This document shows, one piece after another, positions 38,158 through 48,083 of a stretch of 64,000 bases of DNA. The DNA is from Gammaproteobacteria bacterium (GTDB taxonomy: Bacteria; Pseudomonadota; Gammaproteobacteria; JAJDOJ01). Location: assembly GCA_026984215.1 (NCBI GenBank), contig JALSSO010000131.1, positions 30,475 to 94,474 on the forward strand, given 5' to 3'. A model generated the notes under the pieces. It made no database searches. It was given only the letters and a program-made list of their open reading frames with translations, and was not told where the DNA came from. How positions within the stretch are numbered: position 1 is the stretch's first letter; every line of letters begins with the position of its first letter. The position numbers and the translations under genes are program-made.

Positions 38158-38290
38158 CGGCACACGGAATGTGCGCCGGCTCACGAAAGTTGCATCTGCG
38201 CCACGCACGGTTCCGTAAACTTGCCGCACATCCTGAAAAACCCCTCCATAAGCGCCTATTACCTATGGAGTGTCAGTCACTTTTGCGCTA

Positions 38291-38350
38291 TCGTTGTATA
38301 GGAGCGACGAATCTTCCAGAAAGGCATTCTCTGTTGCAAATATACAACGA
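38291..38350 (+). repeat. 10-bp inverted repeat in the leader of the small gene at 38366
   Basis: TCGTTGTATA at 38291-38300 and its exact reverse complement TATACAACGA at 38341-38350 are separated by 40 bp. The right arm abuts the Shine-Dalgarno AAGGAG (38350-38355). The whole stretch from 38200 to 38366 is visibly richer in A and T than its surroundings. Confidence 0.65.
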
Positions 38351-38365
38351 AGGAGATTTCCGGAA

Positions 38366-38530
38366 ATGAACCAGCCCACCCACATGGAGACGCCTCCCGC
38401 ACGCCCCGGGATGGCCCCTCGGGGATCCGTGCAGCCGCGCCCCCCGGCGGACCGCCAACTGCGCCTCGTACCTCCCTACAAAACGGGCGAAGAGGATATC
38501 GACCGCGTGGTGATGCGCTGCCGCGACTGA
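38366..38530 (+). CDS. Small hypothetical protein
   Basis: 54 residues from ATG 38366. AAGGAG lies 10 bases upstream, slightly far but clear. The peptide is Pro/Arg-rich at first (HMETPPARPGMAPRGSVQPRPPADRQLRLV) and ends PPYKTGEEDIDRVVMRCRD. No signal peptide, membrane helix or known family is recognisable. It stands alone between ald and the convergent AmrS gene, 21 bp from the latter's stop. The AT-richer, structured leader argues that it is a real, regulated gene, but codon evidence is thin. Confidence 0.45.
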   Translation: MNQPTHMETPPARPGMAPRGSVQPRPPADRQLRLVPPYKTGEEDIDRVVMRCRD

Positions 38531-38551
38531 CCAGGCGTGGGCGCCGAGGTC

Positions 38552-39673
38552 TCAGTCGGGGAAGTCACGCAGCCGGACGGGCAGCCGCCGCGGTCCCCAG
38601 TCTCCGGGCGGTCCCTCGAACACGCCTGCGCAGGGGGTGCCGCACTGGCGGCAGCGCCCGTCGTCGGTCAGATTCCATTCGGTGATCACATACCAGTCGC
38701 GGCCGATCACCCGGGTGCCGCAGTGGTGGCAGTACGTGCTCTGCCCTTCCTCGTCGTGGACGTTGCCGGTGTAGGCGTAGCGCACGCCGTTTTTCATGGC
38801 GATGCGGCGGGCCCGACGCAGCGTCTCCGGGGGGGTCGGCGGGTGGTCCAGCATCTTGTAGTCGGGATGAAAGGCCGTGAAGTGCATGGGCACGTCGGGG
38901 CCCAGCTCCTCCACCACCCACTGGGTCATGGCCTCCAGTTCCTCGTCCGAGTCGTTCTCCCCCGGAATCAGGAGGGTGGTGATCTCGAACCACACGTCGG
39001 TTTCGTGCTTGAGGTATTTCAGCGTCTCCAGCACCGGCTCGAGATGCCCGCCGGTGATCTTCCAGTAGAACCGTTCGGTGAAGGCCTTCAGATCCACGTT
39101 GGCCGCGTCCATGTATGAGAAGAATTCCCGACGCGGCTCCTCGGTGATGTAACCCGCCGTCACGGCCACGGAGCGCACACCCAACTCGTGGCAGGCCTTG
39201 GCCACGTCGATGGCGTACTCCATGAAGATCACCGGGTCGTTGTAGGTGTAGGCCACGCTCCGGCAGCCCAGTTTCTTCGCCACCCGAGCGATCTTTTCCG
39301 GAGGGGCCTCATCGGCCAGCGTATCGGTCTCGCGTGATTTGCTGATGTCCCAGTTCTGGCAGAACTTGCAGGCCAGGTTGCATCCGGCCGTGCCGAACGA
39401 CAAGACCGGCGTGCCGGGCAGAAAGTGGTTGAGCGGCTTCTTCTCGATGGGATCCACCACGTAGCCGCTGGAACGTCCATAGGTGGTGAGCACGATGCGC
39501 CCGCCCAGATTGGCCCGCACGAAGCACAGACCCCGCTGGCCCTCGTGGAGCTTGCAGAAGCGGGGACAGAGGTCGCACTGCACCCTTCCGTCTTCGAGAC
39601 GGTGCCAGTATTTCGTCTCCCGGATGGCGTCGAGCGGCCCGAAGTCTTCTTTGCGTTCAGGCTCCGCATTCAT
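38552..39673 (-). CDS. amrS: AmmeMemoRadiSam system radical SAM enzyme (AmrS)
   Basis: 373 residues. The N-terminal zinc-like/cluster region VQCDLCPRFCKLHEGQRGLCFVRAN precedes the radical SAM motif FGTAGCNLACKFCQNWDISKSR (CxxxCxxC). A C-terminal cysteine pair region (YCHHCGTRVIG and CRQCGTPCAGVF) extends the core. This matches AmrS, the radical SAM partner of the AMMECR1 and Memo proteins; neither partner is in the window. The substrate is unknown. Start ATG 39673 has GGGAGG 6 bases upstream. It overlaps the end of the amidotransferase gene by 17 bp. Confidence 0.88.
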   Translation of the reverse strand: MNAEPERKEDFGPLDAIRETKYWHRLEDGRVQCDLCPRFCKLHEGQRGLCFVRANLGGRIVLTTYGRSSGYVVDPIEKKPLNHFLPGTPVLSFGTAGCNLACKFCQNWDISKSRETDTLADEAPPEKIARVAKKLGCRSVAYTYNDPVIFMEYAIDVAKACHELGVRSVAVTAGYITEEPRREFFSYMDAANVDLKAFTERFYWKITGGHLEPVLETLKYLKHETDVWFEITTLLIPGENDSDEELEAMTQWVVEELGPDVPMHFTAFHPDYKMLDHPPTPPETLRRARRIAMKNGVRYAYTGNVHDEEGQSTYCHHCGTRVIGRDWYVITEWNLTDDGRCRQCGTPCAGVFEGPPGDWGPRRLPVRLRDFPD

Positions 39674-40508
39674 GTCGTACCTCCCATTCTTCAGGCATCC
39701 ATCGAAGCTCAACGACCCCATCGCGAAGCACGAGCAGTTCCCCGGCCTCCAAGGGCACCCACGGTTCGTCGCTCAGCGGCACGCTGGCCACGAGCGCCAC
39801 GCGCTGGTTCGCTTCCCGGCTGGAGAGCGACAGCGCGGCCATTTCCAGTCGGCCTCGTCCCGAGCGGCAGCGTCGTTCGAGCAGATGCAGGCCGGGCGCG
39901 CGGAACACCGTCTCGCCTGGGTGCTGCCTACGGTCACCGTGACAGAAGAGCACATCGCCGTCGCTGTAGAGGAAGTTGGCCGGCCCAAGGGCGCGCAATG
40001 CCCGGGCCAGTTCCGCCACCACCGCCAGTCGCTCCGTCAAGGGGGGCGTGTCCGCCGCGCAACCGGCCCACAGTTCCCGCATCCGGTCCATGAGCACACA
40101 AAAGGCATATTCCGAGTCCGTCTCCCCCACGGGACAGTACGGTCCCGTGGCGGGGAACGCCTCCCGGATCCCCGGCAAGTCCCCGTTGTGCGCGAACACG
40201 TGCATCCGGCCACCCAGCTCGCGCAGGAAGGGCTGCGTATTGCGTAACGCGCGCTCGCCCGCCGTGGCCAGACGGATGTGCGCGATCACCAGCCGGCTCC
40301 GATACGCGTGCGACATCATGAACCGCAGCGCCGGGCTCTCGGCCGCCGGGCAGGGCTCGCGCACGCAGTGCACGTCCGGCCCCGAGAAAAAGGCCACGCC
40401 CCAGCCGTCTCGGTGCCGGTCGGTCCGCCCGCCGTGACGAGCCAGTTCCTCCATGGACAAAGTGGCCGTGGCCGCAAACCGGGCCGACATCCCGAACAAC
40501 TCACACAT
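39657..40508 (-). CDS. Class II glutamine amidotransferase (YafJ-like)
   Basis: 283 residues. It begins MCELFGMSA, so after methionine removal the N-terminal Cys2 is the catalytic nucleophile. HRDGWGVAFFSG, VIAHIRLATAGERALRNTQPF and FAHNGDLPG form the glutaminase site. The domain is of the GATase_4 type without a synthetase part, as in YafJ. The acceptor of the released ammonia is unknown. It is translationally linked to AmrS by a 17-bp overlap. Confidence 0.85.
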   Translation of the reverse strand: MCELFGMSARFAATATLSMEELARHGGRTDRHRDGWGVAFFSGPDVHCVREPCPAAESPALRFMMSHAYRSRLVIAHIRLATAGERALRNTQPFLRELGGRMHVFAHNGDLPGIREAFPATGPYCPVGETDSEYAFCVLMDRMRELWAGCAADTPPLTERLAVVAELARALRALGPANFLYSDGDVLFCHGDRRQHPGETVFRAPGLHLLERRCRSGRGRLEMAALSLSSREANQRVALVASVPLSDEPWVPLEAGELLVLRDGVVELRWMPEEWEVRHECGA

Positions 40509-40517
40509 GGCGGCGTT

Positions 40518-40718
40518 TCATCGCCGGAAGAGCCAGATCAACAAGGTCAGCACGAGGCTGACGAGAATCATGGTGGTGATGGGGAAGTAGAATACGAAGT
40601 TGTCCCGCTCGATGAGGATGTCTCCCGGCAGCCGCCCCAGGGGCAGCCGCCGCAGCCACGGCCACGCCAGCCCCGCGACCAGCAGCACCAGTCCCGCGAT
40701 CACCAGACCTTTCTGCAA
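40518..40718 (-). CDS. DUF2905 family small membrane protein
   Basis: 66 residues with two membrane helices (KGLVIAGLVLLVAGLAWPWL and FPITTMILVSLVLTLLIWLF) separated by the family motif LGRLPGDILIERDNFVFYFP. TTG 40718 was chosen as start because AGGAGG lies 8 bases upstream and the family start (QKGLVIAG) follows directly. The function is unknown. It lies 9 bp upstream of the amidotransferase gene, same strand. Confidence 0.8.
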   Translation of the reverse strand: MQKGLVIAGLVLLVAGLAWPWLRRLPLGRLPGDILIERDNFVFYFPITTMILVSLVLTLLIWLFRR

Positions 40719-40855
40719 TCCATCCACCTCCTGGACCCCCGGCGCACGAACGCCACGCACCCGCGCTTGAAAGACCGGCTTCGAGGCTATATAGCAGAGT
40801 GCATGGGGACTTTCCCGTATCGAATCAAGTGACAGGCCTGCGGAAACCGGCAGCG

Positions 40856-41428
40856 ATGGACCACAGCGACGAGGCACCCAGGGCGGGCGACGCCTTATTG
40901 ATCGTGGACGTACAGAACGATTTCCTGCCCGGCGGGGCCTTGGCCGTGCCACGGGGCGACGAGGTGGTGCCCGTACTCAACCGTTGGATCGCCCGGTTCC
41001 GGGAGCAGGGGCTGCCGGTGATCGCGACGCGGGACTGGCACCCCTCCGGACACTGCTCGTTCCAGTCCCGCGGCGGGCCCTGGCCCGTGCATTGCGTGGC
41101 CGGCACGGCCGGCGCGGATTTCGCCCCCGGCCTGGAGCTGCCGAAAGACACCGTGGTGATCTCCAAGGCCACCGAGCCCGACCGCGAAGCCTACTCGGGT
41201 TTCCAGGGAACGGACCTGGCGCGGCGGCTGCGGACCCTGGGCGTGCGGCGCCTGTTCGTTGGTGGGCTGGCCACCGACTATTGCGTGCTGGAGACGGTGC
41301 GCGACGCCCTGCGGGAGGGTTTCGATGTGGTGTTGCTGCGCGACGCGGTACGGGCGGTGGACGCGCACCCGGGCGACGGGGATCGCGCGCTGCGCGAGAT
41401 GGAGCGGCTCGGAGCCCGCCTGGGCTGA
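40856..41428 (+). CDS. pncA: Nicotinamidase
   Basis: 190 residues from ATG 40856. PncA deamidates nicotinamide to nicotinate for NAD salvage. Visible: the catalytic Asp in LIVDVQNDFLPGGALAV, metal-binding D and H residues in ATRDWHPSGHCSF, the lysine region VVISKATEPDREAYSGF, and the catalytic Cys in VGGLATDYCVLETVRDAL. It is divergent from the DUF2905 gene and followed by a 358-bp gap. Confidence 0.92.
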   Translation: MDHSDEAPRAGDALLIVDVQNDFLPGGALAVPRGDEVVPVLNRWIARFREQGLPVIATRDWHPSGHCSFQSRGGPWPVHCVAGTAGADFAPGLELPKDTVVISKATEPDREAYSGFQGTDLARRLRTLGVRRLFVGGLATDYCVLETVRDALREGFDVVLLRDAVRAVDAHPGDGDRALREMERLGARLG

Positions 41429-41786
41429 ACGGCGGGGGAGCCTCGGACGACACCCCTGTCCCGCCGGCGGGACGGGCAACATAGCGCCGAAGCCGGCCGC
41501 GCGAATCGACGCTGTCTCGTGATCGTACGCTCCTTGCTCTTGGTCTCCCATGCGCTGCCTGGGGGCAGTCACCTGCGGGCCGGACCAGATCGACCATGCG
41601 CCCCGGGGCGGGAGGCGCGGGAGGCCGCCACGCAGTCGGCGGGGAAATGCGGCACCCGACCGTCTCCGGTGCCACCCGCCACCCCGCCCCCTGAGCGGTG
41701 ACGCCGCGTATAATGCGCGGTTCCCGTACGATTCCGACCCCGAAGGGGGACGCTCCACCGACGAACCGACAGACCGACACAGATCC
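41429..41786 (+). other. Intergenic stretch between pncA and aroK
   Basis: 358 bp without a supported gene. It holds the 16-bp perfect palindrome GTCCCGCCGGCGGGAC at 41458-41473, soon after the pncA stop, which could act in termination although no U-run follows. It also holds a TATAAT at 41709-41714. The remainder shows nothing recognisable. Confidence 0.6.
41709..41714 (+). promoter_or_regulatory. Candidate -10 box (TATAAT) for aroK-aroB
   Basis: TATAATGCGCGG stands 78 bp before the aroK GTG. It shares TATAATGCGCG with the rph promoter. No -35 hexamer is recognisable 16-18 bp upstream. Confidence 0.4.
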
Positions 41787-42308
41787 GTGCTGCTCAAGAA
41801 CCAGAACCTGTTCCTCGTGGGCCCCATGGGTGCGGGCAAGAGTTCCATCGGGCGCCAGCTGGCCCGCCGGCTCGGCAGGCCGTTCCGCGACAGCGACCGT
41901 GAAATCGAGGAACGCACCGGGGTGGACATCGCCACCATCTTCGAATATGAGGGCGAGGAGGGCTTTCGCCGCCGCGAGACCAAGGTCATCGACGAACTGT
42001 CCCGCGAGCAGGGCATCGTCATGGCCACGGGGGGCGGAGCGGTGCTGCAGCCCGAGAACCGCGACCGGCTCTCGGCGCGGGGTTTCGTGGTCTACCTGCA
42101 CGCCACCGTGGACACGCAGCTCGCCCGCACCGCCCGCGACAACAGCCGCCCACTGCTCCAGACCGAGGATCGGCGCGCGCGGCTCGAGGCGCTCATGGCC
42201 GAGCGCGATCCGCTCTACCGGGAGATCGCCGACCTGGTGGTGGACACCGACCAGGGCCGCGTGAACCACATCGCCGACGTCATCCTCAACCGCATCCGCG
42301 AGATCTAG
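41787..42308 (+). CDS. aroK: Shikimate kinase
   Basis: 173 residues from GTG 41787, matching the AroK start ([23 protein letters not shown]). The P-loop GPMGAGKSS, the shikimate-binding DSDREIE, the [12 protein letters not shown] segment and MATGGGAVL are all visible. It phosphorylates shikimate in the aromatic amino acid pathway. It is 7 bp upstream of aroB, the standard aroKB operon. Confidence 0.95.
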   Translation: MLLKNQNLFLVGPMGAGKSSIGRQLARRLGRPFRDSDREIEERTGVDIATIFEYEGEEGFRRRETKVIDELSREQGIVMATGGGAVLQPENRDRLSARGFVVYLHATVDTQLARTARDNSRPLLQTEDRRARLEALMAERDPLYREIADLVVDTDQGRVNHIADVILNRIREI

Positions 42309-42315
42309 CCCGCCC

Positions 42316-43401
42316 ATGGAGACCCTCACCGTCGAGCTGGGCGCGCGCAGCTACCCCATCCACATCGGTGCGGGTCTGCTGGAGCGGGCCGATCTGCTGC
42401 GCCCCCACGTGCGGGGGGGGCAGGCCATGGTGGTCACCAACGAGACCGTGGCCCCGTTGTACCTGGAGCGACTGCTCCGCTCGCTGGAAGGGCTGCGCGT
42501 GGATCACGTGGTCCTGCCGGACGGCGAACGCTACAAGACACTCCAGGTCATGGACCGGATCTACACCGCGCTGCTCGAGCGACACCATGACCGCGGCACC
42601 ACCCTGATCGCGCTGGGCGGCGGCGTGGTGGGCGACATGACCGGGTTCGCCGCGGCCACCTATCTGCGCGGGGTGGACTTCATCCAGGTGCCCACCACGC
42701 TGCTGGCTCAGGTGGATTCCTCGGTGGGAGGCAAGACCGGGGTGAACCATCCCCTGGGCAAGAACATGATCGGCGCCTTTCATCAGCCGCGCTGCGTGCT
42801 CATCGACACCGACACCTTGGACACCCTCCCCGACCGCGAGCTCAGCGCGGGACTGGCCGAGGTCGTCAAATACGGCCTCATCGACGACCCGGCGTTGTTC
42901 GCGTGGCTCGAAGACCACCTCGAGGCCCTGCTGGCACGGGATCCCGCGGCGCTGCGCCACGCCATCGCCCGCTCCTGCGCGGACAAGGCGCGCATCGTGG
43001 CCGACGATGAGACCGAGCGCAGCGGCCGGCGGGCCCTGCTCAACCTGGGTCACACCTTCGGCCACGCCATCGAGACCGGGGTCGGCTATGGAACCTGGCT
43101 GCACGGCGAGGCCGTGGGCTGCGGGATGGTCATGGCCGCCGACCTCTCCCGGCGGCTGAGCTGGATGGAGGCGGCCGAGGTCGAGCGCGTGCGGCGGATG
43201 GTGGAGCGTGCCCGACTGCCGGTGCGCCCCCCCGCGGGGCTGACCACGGACCGCTTCCTGGAACTCATGGCGGTGGACAAGAAGGTCCTGGGCGGGCGCC
43301 TGCGCCTGGTGCTGCTCGAGGGCATCGGTCACGCGGTGCTCACCGACCGCTTCGATGGGTCGCTGCTGCGCGAGACCATCGACACCTTCACCGTCCCGTG
43401 A
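42316..43401 (+). CDS. aroB: 3-dehydroquinate synthase
   Basis: 361 residues. NAD-dependent AroB cyclises DAHP to 3-dehydroquinate. Signatures are [80 protein letters not shown], and the zinc-binding [12 protein letters not shown] with HGEAVGCGM. It is the second gene of aroKB; damX or other usual neighbours do not follow, and gltB is next. Confidence 0.96.
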   Translation: METLTVELGARSYPIHIGAGLLERADLLRPHVRGGQAMVVTNETVAPLYLERLLRSLEGLRVDHVVLPDGERYKTLQVMDRIYTALLERHHDRGTTLIALGGGVVGDMTGFAAATYLRGVDFIQVPTTLLAQVDSSVGGKTGVNHPLGKNMIGAFHQPRCVLIDTDTLDTLPDRELSAGLAEVVKYGLIDDPALFAWLEDHLEALLARDPAALRHAIARSCADKARIVADDETERSGRRALLNLGHTFGHAIETGVGYGTWLHGEAVGCGMVMAADLSRRLSWMEAAEVERVRRMVERARLPVRPPAGLTTDRFLELMAVDKKVLGGRLRLVLLEGIGHAVLTDRFDGSLLRETIDTFTVP

Positions 43402-43456
43402 CCCCCGGCCCGCTGGAAAACCCCACCGCCGAGCGGGCGTCCCATCGGCGGCGCTT

Positions 43457-43465
43457 TGGTATAGT
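43457..43465 (+). promoter_or_regulatory. Candidate extended -10 promoter for gltB
   Basis: TGGTATAGT (TGn plus TATAGT) lies 71 bp before the gltB start. No -35 is apparent, as expected for an extended -10 type. The rpmB promoter has the same TTTGGTAT core. Confidence 0.4.
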
Positions 43466-43535
43466 TATGGGCTTTGCCTGCATCTGAGCGGGGCCGGTCT
43501 CGGTTCGGGGCCGACCCCGGACTGGAGCACATGTC

Positions 43536-46500
43536 ATGGCGCTGAATCCCCCAGGCGGTCTCTATCGCCCTGAATTCGAGAAGGACAACTGCGGCTTCGG
43601 GCTCATCGCCCACATGGACGACCGGCCGAGCCACTGGCTGGTGCGCACCGCCATCACCGGCCTGGCCCGCCTCACCCACCGGGGCGCGGTGGCCGCCGAC
43701 GGCAAGAGCGGCGACGGCTGCGGGTTGCTGCTCAAGTGCCCCGAGGCCTTCCTGCGCGCCAAGGCGGCCGAGGCCGGCATCGGGCTGGGCGGGCGTTTCG
43801 CCTGCGGCATGGTATTCCTGAATCCCGACCCCCGGCGTGCCGCCCACGCCCGCGCGACGCTGGAGGCCACCCTGGAGCAGAGCGGGTTGACGGTGGCCGG
43901 CTGGCGCGAGGTGCCCACCGACCCCCAAGCCTGCGGCCCAGAGGCGCTGCGCTCGCTACCGCGTATCGAACAGGTGTTCGTGCAGCCGGCCGGGACGCTG
44001 GAAGACGCGGCCTTCGAGAGCGCTCTGTTCGTGGCCCGGCGCCGGGCCGAGCTGCGCCTGGAGGAGGACCCCGTCTTCTACGTGCCGAGCCTCTCCTCGC
44101 GGGTCGTCTCCTACAAGGGCCTGGTGATGCCCGAGAACCTGCCCGTCTTCTATCCCGACCTACGGGACGAGGCCCTGGAAAGCAGCGTGTGCGTGTTCCA
44201 CCAGCGCTTCTCCACCAACACCTGGCCCCAATGGCGCCTGGCCCAGCCCTTCCGCTTCCTGGCCCACAACGGCGAGATCAACACCATCCGGGGCAACCGC
44301 AACTGGGCCCAGGCCCGGGCCTGGAACTTCGCCAGCCCCCTGCTTCCGGCGCTGTCCGAGCTGCTGCCGCTGGTCTCCATGGAGGGCTCGGACTCCAGCA
44401 GCCTGGACAACATGCTGGAAGTGCTGTTGGCCGGAGGCATGGATCTGTTCCGGGCGCTGCGCCTGCTCATTCCGCCGGCCTGGCAGAACGTGGCCCACAT
44501 GGACCCGGACCTGCGGGCCTTCTACGAATACAACTCCATGCACATGGAACCCTGGGACGGCCCCGCCGGGATCGTGCTCACCGACGGCCGCTACGCGGTG
44601 TGCGCCCTGGACCGCAACGGCCTGCGCCCGGCCCGCTGGGTGATGACCCGGGATCGGCACATCACCCTCGCCTCCGAGATCGGCATCTGGGACTACGCCC
44701 CCGCGGAGGTGGTCGCCAAGGGGCGCGTGGCGCCGGGTCAGATCCTGGCCGTGGACACGGCCACCGGCCGCCTCCTCCTGCCCGCCGACATCGACGATGC
44801 GCTCAAAGATCGCCAGCCCTACCGGCGCTGGTTGGCCGAGCACGCCGAGCGGATCACCCCGCGCCTGTCCGGCGAGCCCTTGTGCCGGAGCTGCCTCGGA
44901 CCGCGGGAACTGCTCACCTACCAGAAAATGTTCGGCGTGACCTACGAGGAGTGCGACCAGATCCTGAAGCCCTTGGCCGCCGCCGGCCAGGAGGCCGTGG
45001 GTTCCATGGGCGACGACACGCCGCTGCCGGTGCTCTCCCACCGCCCCCGCTCCCTCTACGACAACTTCCGTCAGCAGTTCGCGCAGGTGACCAACCCGCC
45101 CATCGACCCGCTGCGCGAGAGCATCGTCATGTCCCTGGAGACCTGCCTGGGCGCGGAGCGCAACCTGTTCGAGGAAGGTCCGGAGCATGCCCGGCGGCTC
45201 ATCGTGGACAGCCCGGTGCTCACCGAGGACGTCTTCCACCGCCTGGTCCATCGCAGCGAGCCGCACTACCGCTCGGTGCGCATCGAGCTCAACCGTCCGG
45301 CCGAGCAACCCCTGCGCGAGGCGGTCGAGACCATCGCCGCCGAGGCGGCCGAGGCCGTGCGCGAAGGCGCAGTGATCGTGGTGCTCTCGGACCGGGGCAT
45401 CGAGCGCGGCAAGCTGCCGGTCCACGCCCTGCTGGCCACCGGCTCCGTGCATCACCGGCTGATCGACGAGGGCACCCGCTGCCGGGCCAATATCGTGGTG
45501 GAGACCGCCACCGCGCGGGATCCCCATCACTTCGCCGTGCTGCTGGGCTACGGGGCCACGGCCGTCTATCCCTACCTGGCCTACGAGAGCCTGGCGGGCA
45601 TGGTGCGCAGTGGGGAGATCGCCACCGACGACCTCGCCCGCCTCACGGAGAACTACCGCAAGGGCATCAACAAGGGGCTGTTCAAGATCACCTCGAAGAT
45701 GGGCATCTCCACCATCGCCAGCTACCGCGGCGCCCAGCTGTTCGAGATCGTCGGCCTGCACGAGGAGGTGGTGAAGCTGTGCTTCAAGGACACCGTCAGC
45801 CGCATTCAGGGCATCCATTTCCAGGACCTGCACGAGGATCAGATGAAGCTCGCCCAGCGGGCCTGGAATCCGCGCACCGCCATCGACCAGGGCGGCTATC
45901 TCAAGTACATCCACGGTGGTGAGTACCACGCCTACAACCCGGACGTGGTCCAGGCCCTGCACGAGGCCGTCACCAGCGGGGACTACGCCAAGTGGGAGCG
46001 CTTCGCCGCGCTGGTCAACGAGCGCCCGCCCACGGTCCTGCGCGACATGCTGGAACTACGCGAGGACACCGAGCCCGTCCCCCTGGACGAGGTCGAACCC
46101 GTGGAGGCCATCGTGCGCCGCTTCGACTCGGCGGCCATGAGCCTGGGCGCGCTCTCTCCGGAGGCCCACGAGACCCTGGCTCAGGCCATGAACCGGCTGG
46201 GCGGGCGTTCCAACTCCGGCGAGGGCGGCGAGGACCCGTCCCGTTACGGCACGGACAAGGTCTCCAAGATCAAACAGATCGCCTCGGGCCGCTTCGGCGT
46301 GACCCCGCATTACCTGGTCAATGCCGAGGTGCTGCAGATCAAGATCGCCCAGGGCGCCAAGCCCGGCGAGGGTGGCCAGCTGCCCGGCCACAAGGTCAAC
46401 GAGATGATCGCGCGGCTGCGCTATTCCAACCCCGGGGTGCCGCTCATCTCCCCGCCCCCGCACCACGACATCTATTCCATCGAGGATCTCGCCCAGCTCA

Positions 46501-47999
46501 TCTTCGACCTCAAGCAGGTCAACCCCCAGGCCCTGGTCTCGGTGAAGCTGGTCAGCGAGGCCGGCGTGGGGACCATCGCCGCCGGCGTGGCCAAGGCCTA
46601 TGCCGACCTCATCACCATCGCGGGCTACGACGGAGGCACCGGCGCCAGCCCGCTGACCAGCGTCAAGTACGCCGGTTCGCCCTGGGAGCTGGGCCTGAGC
46701 GAGACCCACCAGGCCTTGCGCGCCAACGACCTGCGCGACAAGGTGCGCCTGCAGACCGACGGCGGCCTGAAGACCGGGCTCGACGTGGTCAAGGCCGCCA
46801 TCCTGGGGGCCGAGAGCTTCGGCTTCGGCACCGCCCCCATGATCGCCATGGGCTGCAAGTACCTGCGCATCTGCCACCTCAACAACTGCGCCACCGGAGT
46901 CGCCACCCAGAACGATGTCCTGCGCCGCAAGCACTTCATCGGCAAGGTGGAGATGGTGATGAACTATTTCCGGTTCGTGGCCGAGGAGGCCCGCCGCCTC
47001 ATGGCACGGCTGGGCGTGCGGCGCTTGGACGAACTCATCGGGCGGCTCGACCTGCTGCGCGTGCGCGAGGGGGACACCCCCCGCCAACGCCGCCTCGACC
47101 TGTCCCCCATCCTGAGCGACGGCGGCGTGCCCGCGGACAAGCCCCAGTTCTGCGTGGAACCCCACAACGCCCCCTTCGACCAAGGGGAGCTGGCCGAGCG
47201 CATGGTACGCGACATGCTCCCGGCCATCGAGGCCAAGACGGGCGGCGAGTTCCACTACGAGATCCGCAACGTCCATCGTTCCATCGGGGCGCGGGTCTCC
47301 GGCGAGATCGCCCGCCGCCACGGCAACTACGGCATGAGCGACGCCCCCCTGATCGTGCGGCTCAAGGGCACCGCCGGGCAGAGTTTCGGCGTGTGGAACG
47401 CGGGGGGGCTGCACCTGTATCTCGAAGGCGACGCCAACGACTACGTGGGCAAGGGCATGGCCGCCGGGCGTATCGTCATCCGCCCGCCCGAGGGCAGCGC
47501 CTTCGCCAGTCACGAGACCCCCATCGTCGGCAACACCTGCCTGTACGGCGCCACCGGAGGGCGGTTGTTCGCCGCTGGCCTGGCCGGCGAGCGTTTCGGC
47601 GTGCGCAACTCCGGTGCCGTGGCCGTGGTCGAGGGGGTGGGTGAACACGGCTGCGAATACATGACCGGCGGGGCTATCGTGGTGCTCGGTCCCACGGGGC
47701 TCAACTTCGGCGCCGGCATGACCGGCGGGTTGGCCTTCGTCCTCGACGCGGAGGGTAACTTCGTGGACCGTTACAACCACGAGCTCATCGACATTCACCG
47801 CGTCGATCCGGAAGAGATGGGCGCGCACAGCGCCTACCTCAGGGAACTGCTCGAGGCGTTCGTGGCCGAGACGGGCAGCATCCGCGGCCGTGAGGTGCTG
47901 GACGACTTCGCCGGCCACCTGCCCCGCTTCTGGCTGGTCAAGCCCAAGGCGGCGGCCCTGGAGTCGCTCATCGACGAGCTCCTGCGCCGGGCCGCGTGA
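43536..47999 (+). CDS. gltB: Glutamate synthase (NADPH) large subunit
   Basis: 1487 residues. After an 18-residue propeptide, Cys19 ([13 protein letters not shown]) is the catalytic N-terminal nucleophile of the glutaminase domain (to ~430). A linker is followed by the FMN synthase domain with the [3Fe-4S] ligands [12 protein letters not shown], and a C-terminal beta-helix (GGxx repeats such as [30 protein letters not shown]). It makes two glutamates from glutamine and 2-oxoglutarate. No gltD small subunit gene is within the window; downstream is dnaG. Confidence 0.97.
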   Translation: MALNPPGGLYRPEFEKDNCGFGLIAHMDDRPSHWLVRTAITGLARLTHRGAVAADGKSGDGCGLLLKCPEAFLRAKAAEAGIGLGGRFACGMVFLNPDPRRAAHARATLEATLEQSGLTVAGWREVPTDPQACGPEALRSLPRIEQVFVQPAGTLEDAAFESALFVARRRAELRLEEDPVFYVPSLSSRVVSYKGLVMPENLPVFYPDLRDEALESSVCVFHQRFSTNTWPQWRLAQPFRFLAHNGEINTIRGNRNWAQARAWNFASPLLPALSELLPLVSMEGSDSSSLDNMLEVLLAGGMDLFRALRLLIPPAWQNVAHMDPDLRAFYEYNSMHMEPWDGPAGIVLTDGRYAVCALDRNGLRPARWVMTRDRHITLASEIGIWDYAPAEVVAKGRVAPGQILAVDTATGRLLLPADIDDALKDRQPYRRWLAEHAERITPRLSGEPLCRSCLGPRELLTYQKMFGVTYEECDQILKPLAAAGQEAVGSMGDDTPLPVLSHRPRSLYDNFRQQFAQVTNPPIDPLRESIVMSLETCLGAERNLFEEGPEHARRLIVDSPVLTEDVFHRLVHRSEPHYRSVRIELNRPAEQPLREAVETIAAEAAEAVREGAVIVVLSDRGIERGKLPVHALLATGSVHHRLIDEGTRCRANIVVETATARDPHHFAVLLGYGATAVYPYLAYESLAGMVRSGEIATDDLARLTENYRKGINKGLFKITSKMGISTIASYRGAQLFEIVGLHEEVVKLCFKDTVSRIQGIHFQDLHEDQMKLAQRAWNPRTAIDQGGYLKYIHGGEYHAYNPDVVQALHEAVTSGDYAKWERFAALVNERPPTVLRDMLELREDTEPVPLDEVEPVEAIVRRFDSAAMSLGALSPEAHETLAQAMNRLGGRSNSGEGGEDPSRYGTDKVSKIKQIASGRFGVTPHYLVNAEVLQIKIAQGAKPGEGGQLPGHKVNEMIARLRYSNPGVPLISPPPHHDIYSIEDLAQLIFDLKQVNPQALVSVKLVSEAGVGTIAAGVAKAYADLITIAGYDGGTGASPLTSVKYAGSPWELGLSETHQALRANDLRDKVRLQTDGGLKTGLDVVKAAILGAESFGFGTAPMIAMGCKYLRICHLNNCATGVATQNDVLRRKHFIGKVEMVMNYFRFVAEEARRLMARLGVRRLDELIGRLDLLRVREGDTPRQRRLDLSPILSDGGVPADKPQFCVEPHNAPFDQGELAERMVRDMLPAIEAKTGGEFHYEIRNVHRSIGARVSGEIARRHGNYGMSDAPLIVRLKGTAGQSFGVWNAGGLHLYLEGDANDYVGKGMAAGRIVIRPPEGSAFASHETPIVGNTCLYGATGGRLFAAGLAGERFGVRNSGAVAVVEGVGEHGCEYMTGGAIVVLGPTGLNFGAGMTGGLAFVLDAEGNFVDRYNHELIDIHRVDPEEMGAHSAYLRELLEAFVAETGSIRGREVLDDFAGHLPRFWLVKPKAAALESLIDELLRRAA

Positions 48000-48083
48000 G
48001 GGGGCGCCACGAAAGCGCGGCACCGCTCACCCTCGGCGGGGTCTCACGATACGGCCGCACCCGGTGTGAAAGGCGGGTGAGCC

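Noticed and set aside
38174..38224. Possible sigma-54 promoter before the small gene at 38366
   Set aside because: GG and GC elements are 12 bp apart in both candidates, not 10.
41458..41473. 16-bp palindrome after pncA as an intrinsic terminator
   Set aside because: No U-run and no free loop; only a shorter stem could form, so it is mentioned but not called.
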